From: Rhea pennata
Lineage: Eukaryota > Chordata > Aves > Rheiformes > Rheidae
NCBI RefSeq assembly: GCF_028389875.1
Contig: NC_084663.1
Coordinates: 117,141,801-117,205,800 of the forward strand
DNA: 64,000 nt
Direction: 5' to 3'
Of this stretch, positions 55,776 to 64,000 are shown piece after piece. Every line of letters begins with the position of its first letter. Position 1 is the first letter of the stretch. The notes under the pieces were generated by a model, which saw only the letters and a program-made list of their open reading frames with translations, was not told where the DNA came from and ran no database searches. The position numbers were made by a program, and so were the translations under genes.

Positions 55776-56195
55776 TTCAGCCATTTCAGCTAGGAAGAGA
55801 GAACAGACTCGCACACTAACAGTCTAGGAATGAGAAGCAAAAACCTCACAGAGCAGAAAACACCCACCCTGTCATTTTTAAAGATGCAAAACAAATTCTG
55901 TCTCATCCCAGTTATTTTTTACTGTTAAAAAGCGTTCACTAATCAGATTGTAAACATGCTCTGTTTATTTAAACATGCAGCTATGCATAGTCCCAAGCAT
56001 ATCAGCAGTATAGAAGAACACAGTGCATGACACTAATGTTCTATTAAGCCTACTGCTTAAAAGCAGTAGAAGGAGGGACCTGAAGATCCAGTGACGTTGT
56101 TGCCAGCCAAAGTAACTCACCATACTGGCAACTCAGTCAAAGCATCATTTCCTTTTTTCCAAAAGGGAACTCTTGTCAAGTGTGTATGTGGGGAA

Positions 56196-56281
56196 AAAAT
56201 ATATATATAAATAAATAAATATATATAATATACTATAAATAATATATAAATATATAAAAATATATAAATATAAAACTTAAT
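56196..56281. repeat. AT-rich low-complexity tract
   Basis: ATATATAAATAAATA-type sequence of about 85 bases in the region upstream of the GART start codon. Confidence 0.85.
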
Positions 56282-59200
56282 TGGGAGAGGTAGAGAGAAC
56301 AGGCCACAGATCATATGTTCAAATAAAAATTATTTTTTTATATAATAAAATTTAAGTAAAAGTATGTTTCGTACCTTTTTTTAGCTTCAAAAACCCAATG
56401 TTATTTGTGCATCCTACAAATGGTATCCTAGCAACTTTTGTTTAGGGATGTAGCTTGACAATAACTTCTGGCAGTGAATGCAGTTTAGGAGGCCAAAACT
56501 AGTATTGGCAGCCTTTTTTTTTCTCACTCCTGCAACACTGACATAGAAAGGTGCTATGTGGGCTCTCTGCTGCCCAGCCATTTCTTATATTAAAAGTGAA
56601 AATTCTGAAGGGTCAAGACTTCTTTTTATTTTGTCCCTAGTTCAGCAGTAAAAAAATTGTTCTCAAAAGAGTAAAAGACATTCATAAGGTAGGTGATTTC
56701 TTCTGCAAGAATTATCACACACAAAGCTTTTGGGGAATACTACATGAAATTCTTGTAACAAGCACAAGCCAAGAAGATTCCAAAACACAGCACATAATTA
56801 CCTTAAATAACCATTGTCTGCTATCGTAAAGAGGAGAGATGTGTTTGTTTAAAAGACATTTTAAAATAAAGTCAGGTAGCATTTCAGGTAAGGGTCTATT
56901 ACTCGGTCCTTATATAAAATAGGAATAGGAAAATAGAAAAAAGCTCATCACTCTGCATATCCGAGAGAAGGGGACATGAGGATAAGGTGAAGACAAGTTG
57001 ATTTCCAAAGCCTGTCCCTGAGGTTGCCAGTAGTAATTCAGCAGGGACGAGCATCGGCCTAGAGACCTTTATCCTCCGCAAGGGTGGGGCTCACTAAGAA
57101 GCTGGGCAACTCCTCCACTAGGTCAGGGCCTGCAGAGCAGAGAAAATAAAGTGAGGAAGGCAAAGAGAAACAGTAACTGAGAGTTTTCCCCATTTCAACT
57201 CCTCCAGAAGGCATGGTGAGACTTCAAGTACAGGAAGAAGGGAGAGAAGGTTACTAATTCAGCTGCTGCCCCTTCTCAGTATCTATTAAGAGGAAAGAGA
57301 CATGAGCCACAGACTCTTCCTAAAACTGATCCTCTGCACATAGACTTGCGGATTAAACTGAGCTACCTAGATTGCATTAATACAAAGATTACAAAGATAA
57401 CTGTAGAAGTGTAAGAAAACATAAACTTCTGAAGCAATTTCTTCCCAAGTTTTAGTTTCATGTCATAAGTAGGTGGTGCAAGTTACCTAAATATTTATCT
57501 CAGCTGGGTGGAGCTTCCTAATATACCAGCATTATCTTCTTACTTCACCCCAACTAAAGCACTAAAAAGGTGTAATTAAAATAAGATCTACGCAATTTAG
57601 CACAAGCAGCAAGGGGCATTACTGGTGGCAGGTCACTGCTTCAGATCTTTTTTTTAAGTTAAGTTCCAATGCTGATGAGTTTCCCCATCCTCCTTGACTG
57701 ATAGAGATGGGTGGAGTGTGTTCTGTTTTTTGTGAGAGAAATAAACCAAATCTTGAAAACCCGTGTAAAAAAACTGTCACAAAACAAAGTAACTTAAAAG
57801 ATATTTTTATTAGTATCTTAGTTTCAACAAAACTGCAGGGACAACAGTAACAGGTATAATTACAACGTTGCACTGTGCAGCATCCAAAGCGCTTCAGCCC
57901 TTCAGAAAGACCTCTGCTGCCCAAGGAGGTTTACACTCTGCTGTGAAAATTTACACGTACGTTTAATGCCACATGCATAATTAGTCTCTGAAATCAATAG
58001 GGTCATTTTTCAGAATCAGTGATAACTAAATAACTCACAGTTAAATTAATTCAGTTTCAGGATTCTAACCACCTTCATGGAAAGAAAAACAGTATAGTTA
58101 TGTACGTGAAAATGAATATAGGCTTAGAAACTTTCAATTTTCTTGCTTAAGGCTTTGTATTTAGAATCCTGGGGGAGTGGGGGGGAGGCAAATTAAAGTT
58201 GGCGTGCAGCACAATGCCAGGCTTCAGCCCATAAGGACAGAGGATGGTGTTTCATAATACAGCTGGACTCATTCATGTACCTGTTGCCACTGAAAGAGGA
58301 TGTCCTGAACCCAGCCATGCTTTCCCAGTCCTTTCCTTGCACCGGCTCTGGTGCTCATTCAAGCATAGTCAGTTTGCTAAACTGCCAGAAAACCAACCTG
58401 ACCCCAAATTTAAGTTTTCTGCTAGCTGAATTGGCTTACTGTGCAGTCAGCCAAGGCCTTGATCCACTACCTGGGAAGAGATGGGGCGACACAGCAGGGC
58501 AGGAAGAACTTAGGCAGCAACAATCTGCTGGATGCGTTCACATGTAACATATAACTTCAGCCACCTCCTAATTAAAAGTTGCGAAACCTTAACTTCTCAA
58601 CACTGGGTGTCCCTAACTAGCCATAGGCATTCAGCTTTCTTTACTCAGAAGGTATGGCCTGTGTCTGAGTATCTTAACTCCCACCTTTCCTAGAGCTGAG
58701 GCTATAAAATGACATAACAGTTACTTCATTTACCCCAAACACAGGGAATCCAAGCCGAATGTCACTAAGAAGGCTCAAACCCTCACCTCCCCATGCCTGG
58801 AAAAGATCTTTTAGCACTTGGTTTTAGGCTAAATGAGAAGGAACATTTTCTCTTGAAGTTAGACAAGAGAAGAAAAGACTTTTAGACTCTTGGGACAGAG
58901 AAAGAACACAAAATGGAGAAGGCTCTGCAACTCAGTTCCCACAAAACTCCAAGTAATGTTGTCTTAGGTTCTAATCCTAGAAGACAGAACTATTTATGCA
59001 TTTTTTCACAGAACAGTAATGGGATTAAATATTTTAAGAATGACTTGCAGGAGAAGCTAAAACTCAGGACTTCTTCCTCCCAGCTGAGTGCTTCAACAGC
59101 TGTGTTACTGCCATACCCCCTTCCCATCCTTTACTCAGTCGCCAAATTTATCAGCAGCCAGGTAGGAGATGCAGTTCAAAATTCTCTCAGACTGAATCCA

Positions 59201-61508
59201 GCTCTTCCATTTTCTGAATTAACACTCTAATCAGCAGCCTGTTTGATCTCTCTGGCGGTTGTTTCTTAAAAGTAGAGTTCATTGCATGTTACGAGATGCC
59301 CAAACATTTCAGTACATGTTAGGTGAGCTCTCAGTTGGCCTCCTCAGAGAGCCTTTGCCAACTTCTGAAACCTTGTTCAAGCTTGGACAAGAAACAGAAG
59401 ATGAAACATGCAGGCTACAATTTCACCAAATGTTGTTTCACAGTTGGTTTAAACTAATCTTTGCAGGTGCAGCTTCCCATTGGTCCCACACTCTTCTCCA
59501 CCTCCTGCCTCTCATTCCCTCTCCCACCCACAGGCAAAATTCGTGCAGTCATCTGGATCAGGAAGCCAGTAATACTGGAAAACACTACAATAATTATAAT
59601 AAAATGAATTACAGCAATAAACAAAATTTTAAAGTTAGAGAAGTCCTCTGACCTGCCCTACAACATCAAAGATTGCACCATATCACAATGAAAGGGCTGG
59701 AAACATGCAACTAGGAGTGGAGGCAGAAGACAGGACCACTTCTAGCAGCATAGGGACTTTGGCTAGGCTGTCTTTTTGAAGCTTGGGGTATTCAACAGAC
59801 ATAGCCTATTTTCTCCTGTTGGGAGGGAATAGTCCAGTTCTTCCTCTTTCTCAGTTGCAGAACTCAATGCTCTCCACATTGACCTCCTTTGACTTCAGAG
59901 TTAACTCATTCGGTTTACCAATCTACCAGAAAATCAACTCAGTAAAATAAGAAAAATGAAATTATTTTCTGTCAGTTTTGTGAACTCAAGCAACTCACTG
60001 AAGGATCAAGCAATTGCAAGCAATCCCTAGAGCCAGTAGAAAGGAAACAGCAGATGAAGGTAGTTGGAAAGTGTTGAAAGAGGTCCTTTATATAGCAGCA
60101 GGCTGTTAATCAGCAAAGCTGTCCTGTGAACACCACCCTCAGATCTCCCTTGACTGTTCAAAAAACTTTATCACAGTCAGTGGCAAACACTGCTCTACAA
60201 CTTACCTTCTCCTCTAACTGCTTGTTCCCACCTCTTGCCCCACCGTGTGCATAGTCATCGAATCATATCAGAGAACTGACTGAGGGATGAGAAGGGGGAA
60301 AGAGGCATGTTTCTCTCCAAACGTTTTTTTCCAAATGGATCAGTTACCTGGGTTGGTTCACCACGACAGTTGTGCAGGCAGCTATGGTGGTGCAATGCAA
60401 GGTACAGGAATAAGTAGCCATAGTGCCTAAACTGGTACAATTGCCAAAGAAGAATCAGAGCTGCTGCTTTAAGCTAGGGTAATATGAGACCCATGCAGAA
60501 TGAAAACAATGGAACCTTGGAGAAATTTTAATTTCCTCTCATTTAAATCCCATAAAGAACTGCTTAAGGAGTTCAGATGCTTCCAGGATCAGGCAGCACT
60601 TATTTTCTTTTTTTAATTATAGCTTTGGATTTAAGAAATTACTTTTGCCCATATCTTTTATTTAGGATTAATTCCTGGCTCTCACCTGCCAACATCGTGT
60701 GTATCAGATGCTTTAGACAGCTTTACAAATCAGTAAGACTTCCTCATTATCTGGGTTTCACTGGAGCATCACTCTAAATGCCAGAATTAGAACTGAAAAT
60801 ACAGTAAAGCTCTCTGATACCCTGATACAACCGAGAACCTATAAGACAGGAGTCTTGCCTTCCAGAAAATCAGGATTTGAGAAAATGGACTTCTGCAGTA
60901 CCAGAGGTCTGGACTGTTAGGAGAAGTAGGTAATTCTATCATAGTGGTTACACCAGGTGCCAACTTTATCCTTCAAATAGCTGAACTGTGTGTTTCTTAG
61001 GCAAAATGTTGCCACAAATTTCATTACTAAAAATAAGTAGGAGCCTCAAGTTTTATCTCCCCAGAAGTACTGAATCCTGACGATTCAATCTCTATTTAGG
61101 AAGAGCTGAAAGTATTCGAGGGGGGCTTTCACCATCAAAGCCTGTATAAAGACTACTAGATAACAACCAGAATGAACAGCGGGAGGGGAGAATATCATGT
61201 GTTAGTATTTCAATTATATACACACATACTGAAATGAAATATATACTTTAAAGTATTATTTGTGCTCATTAAGTTTCCACTGGGTAAGTTAAAAAAATAT
61301 ATATATAAATAGAGAGTCAATATTGGTAAGCTCCCAACTTTGCAAACAGCGAAGAAAGAATCAAAGCAGGCCAAAGTCCAAAGCAAGAAATGTCCGAAGT
61401 TTAATATTTACTTTAAAGCAAATATTCCACCACTTCTTCAAAGCCCTACTGAGCAGAGGAAAATGCATAAATAAGGGCTATGTGCGTTTTAAAATACTTT
61501 AATCTGGA

Positions 61509-61529
61509 TTTTTTTTTTTTTTTTTTTTT
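61509..61529 (+). repeat. T21 tract flanking the CpG island
   Basis: Poly(T) run about 0.2 kb left of the CpG island. Read on the minus strand it is poly(A) downstream of the candidate first exon. Confidence 0.9.
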
Positions 61530-61819
61530 GAAAGCGTTGCGTTTTAAGCTCCCCAAGAGTAAATCTGAACAAGAGACACGCGGCTAGCAAAAGTCAGAGG
61601 ACCGTTGGCAGGAGGTGGGAAGCGGTCGGTGGTGGTGGTGGGGGGGGAAACCCCCTCCACACCATGCTTATGGCAGTGAGCGAGCGGAGATGCAGTAGTC
61701 GAGTTCAAATAAAGACGCCAGAGCGTTTACACGACGGGGCCGCGCTCCGTCGCCCGGGCCCGCCGGCCGCGGCGAGGCGAGGCGAGGCGAGGCCGCCATG
61801 CCCCCCGCGGCGGCAGCCC

Positions 61820-61830
61820 CCGCCATTTTA
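61820..61830 (-). promoter_or_regulatory. YY1-type site AAAATGGCGGG
   Basis: Plus-strand CCGCCATTTTA reads as the YY1 consensus AAAATGGCGG on the minus strand. YY1 sites of this orientation often sit just downstream of transcription starts. Confidence 0.6.
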
Positions 61831-61996
61831 CCCGCGCCGGTAGCGCGGAGCACATGGCCCCGCCGCCGCCTGCTGCTCGCCCCTCCGGTGGGGACGCCTG
61901 GCCGCGGGAGGCCAAGCAGCGCCTACGAGCCCGGGGGCGAGGCGCGCACGGCGGCCGCGGAGCACGCGCTTCCAGCGAGCGAGAGAAAAAACTTAC

Positions 61997-62110
61997 TTTC
62001 CTGCAGGGAGATTTTAAGATGCGGGAAGGCATCCTCCCGCCGCGCCGCTCAAAACTACAGTACCCAGGAGGCCCCGCGGCATGGCGGCCGTGCCCGCGCC
62101 CGGGCGCGGC
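61997..62110 (-). other. GART: Candidate non-coding first exon of GART
   Basis: Minus strand: GC-rich sequence ends CTGCAGGAAA and is followed by GTAAGTT, a near-consensus donor at 61996-61990. It would splice to the acceptor TTTACACAG before 52426, four bases upstream of the GART ATG. The 5' limit is a guess. An intron of about 9.6 kb would result. The alternative is a first exon near 55.7 kb. Confidence 0.45.
62054..62072 (+). promoter_or_regulatory. ZNF143 (SBS)-type site
   Basis: ACTACAGTACCCAGGAGGC closely resembles the ACTACAATTCCCAGNATGC-type motif bound by ZNF143, common in vertebrate bidirectional promoters. A YY1-like CATGGCGGCC follows within about 10 bases. Confidence 0.7.
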
Positions 62111-62379
62111 GGGGCGGCACCGCCCGCGGCCCGGGGCCCGCGGCCTAGCCGCAACCGCCGTGCGGGTTTGCGCGTTGAAGCCCCGCGGACGGTAGAGCGA
62201 TTCGCTTCAGATTCGTACAACTTACAGATTTGTGGCTTTTTGTGGCTTCAGTGCGCTGCCGCCTGGGGAATGGGCTGAGCGGGGCCTGTGAGGGGCCGCC
62301 CCCGGGCTCGCCCAGGCGGGGAGGTGGTGGTGGTGGTGGGGAGGCACGAGGGAGGATGCAGCGGCCTTCGCTGGAAGGT

Positions 62380-64000
62380 GATAGCTCCAGCTTAAATATA
62401 AAAAATAAAATAAAGCCCCTCGCCATTTGTTGACTAATGGTTTTACGGTGTAATTTAGGAAATAGAACACCAGAGTGCAAAGGTGAGAGGGCAGTAAGTT
62501 ATCTGGATAGTGTCTTGCGAAGGTTAGTCTTGCTTTTGTATCTTCTCCGGTGGAGTGTTCCTACAAATTGTTTTGTACTGAATGGGAGCAACTCTTTCAG
62601 CCTGTATTATACTGAACTGCCTTGTTTTTGAAACTGGGCAACATTTAGTCAAATTTAGCATTACAATGCTGCGAAAATGCCGTTAATAAAGCCAGATTTG
62701 ATCCCTATTTTTGCTCTGTTTCCCAAGAGTTACAAAGTGAAAAATCCACTGTCCCTTGAAATTGAGCTTATGAAACATAGGTTTAATATACTGTTCAAAT
62801 ATTCTGCACACGTTTGACTCTCTAAAAAGGAAGTCACATGAATAAAGTAATGATGATTGCAGCAGAATTGCTATTACAAAAGCTATGTACTACTGCGTTT
62901 TCACATTGAACGCTAAGTATATCATAAACAATCACCCTGGTCATGATGAAATTTTTTATTTAAGTCCATTCATCTGAAAACTACGTAACACCTAGCTGAA
63001 TAAGGTCTTTAACTAGAGGTTTATCTACAGCAAAATGAGAGACCTGAAAGGAGAGCTATATCGTCAGTGACATTCCTATGGAGCTTTGGATCTTTATTTT
63101 TTTGGATAGTGACTTTTGTCACTACTGTGGCTCTGTTCATTTTCAGGGAGCCAGTGTGCAGTGTGCACTAAAATTATTTCCTGGCTATTTTGTACCTTTC
63201 TTTCTTCATGATCTTCCTGTATAGGTTTAGGCCCACAGGGATTAGGTTATCAGTGTAGTTAAGTTACTTTGAATGAATTAACTTAGTTGAAAAGGATCCC
63301 TTTCTGAGGACAAGTCTATGCTGTGGATTTCTGTTGGCCCACATCAGAGGTATGTGATCCCTGCCCAGCACAGCTTTTTGGTCAGAAGTCCCTAATACAG
63401 ACTAAATTATGCCAGTCAAACATGCTGTTCTGTAAGTACAGCTGGTTTTGATCGGAATGGGGAAGTTGCAATTATACTGTGCTGAAAGCCTTTGCAGCTT
63501 TGTTGTTACGGTAATATCCATACTAGCAACATTTTGGCTGTGTACTGTATCAGTACTTGTCCATGGGTAAAATAATGCCTGGTCTAGGGAAGACCATCTA
63601 ATGAGAGGAATCTAAATATCTCTAAAATTGTTCAGCTGAAACATTTTCACTCTGTAGCTCAGTGAATACCAGAAATTATGTATTCTATTAGTAACATCTA
63701 AAATACATGAATATTGGCATGGCATGATTTGCAAAAGTGCCTATTAAAATACAGCTGCTGCCTTTCTATTATAATAAATTGACTGGGGCATAAAAGTTAG
63801 CAAAATATATGGCGAAGGGAGGGGGAATGGTTAGCGTCCTCCAGCTATAGGATTTATTCAATGTTACAAGTCTGAGGAAGATAAAAACAGATTCGGACCT
63901 GTACATAGTTGGGAACTGCTTTGAGGACAGCACGAAGGGGATCCCCAGAGTGTCTGGCGTCTGGAAAACCCATCTTAGCCTGGTATCCCCCCAAAAAAAA
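62380..64000. other. Right flank, no recognisable gene
   Basis: AT-rich sequence right of the CpG island. I looked for the conserved N-terminal exon of SON, expected from synteny, and did not see it. Short open frames here have no recognisable protein. It may be an intron of a plus-strand gene starting in the island. Confidence 0.5.

Larger units (their letters stand above)
61720..62360. promoter_or_regulatory. CpG island, probable (bidirectional) promoter
   Basis: About 640 bases of very GC-rich, CpG-dense sequence in an otherwise AT-rich neighbourhood. It holds a ZNF143-type site at 62054, YY1-type sites at about 61820 and 62080, a (GAGGC)n run at 61772-61793 and GGT repeats near 62322. 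A good minus-strand splice donor lies inside it at 61996-61990. In other vertebrates GART is head to head with SON across such a promoter (established synteny), but no SON coding exon is visible to the right here. The assignment to GART is inferred from orientation. Confidence 0.75.

Noticed and set aside
61668..62148. Ala/Arg/Pro-rich open frames on both strands of the CpG island
   Set aside because: GC-rich sequence lacks stop codons by composition. The frames on opposite strands overlap and match no protein I recognise.
62145..62631. First exon of SON to the right of the CpG island
   Set aside because: Expected from vertebrate synteny, but the conserved SON N terminus is not present in any plus-strand frame here.

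Overview
The window is vertebrate nuclear DNA, almost certainly from a bird. It has large introns with GT/AG splice sites, a CpG island, two CR1 retroposon 3' ends of avian type, and a GART gene whose spliced reading frame is 1003 codons. The species cannot be named from the sequence.

Layout: (1) 1-18146, plus strand: the 3' two thirds of a second, divergent GART-like gene. Sixteen coding exons are visible and the 5' exons lie off the left edge. (2) 18147 to about 20115: its probable 3' UTR. (3) About 20115-21165: a short intergenic gap with a TA/TG microsatellite. (4) About 21165-22003: the 3' UTR of normal GART, which runs on the minus strand. (5) 22004-52422, minus strand: the complete coding region of GART in 21 coding exons. 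(6) 52427-61996: upstream or first-intron DNA with a CCAAT/E2F-like cluster near 55.7 kb. (7) About 61720-62360: a CpG island promoter with ZNF143-type and YY1-type sites and a candidate minus-strand first exon. (8) 62380-64000: no recognisable gene.

Normal GART encodes the three-domain enzyme GARS-AIRS-GART, which catalyses steps 2, 5 and 3 of de novo purine synthesis. All three active sites look intact in the translated exons.

The notable object is the plus-strand paralog, arranged tail to tail with GART. It keeps the same exon boundaries and phases as GART over 16 exons, usable splice sites, and one uninterrupted frame of 819 codons to a stop. Yet key catalytic or metal-binding residues are replaced in all three domains: the GARS metal ligands E and N, the [12 protein letters not shown] and GGETAEMP motifs plus other conserved residues, and the transformylase His and Asp. 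It also has a 30-residue C-terminal extension. The best reading is an expressed-looking triple pseudoenzyme that arose by inverted duplication of GART. A decaying gene that still happens to be open is the main alternative.
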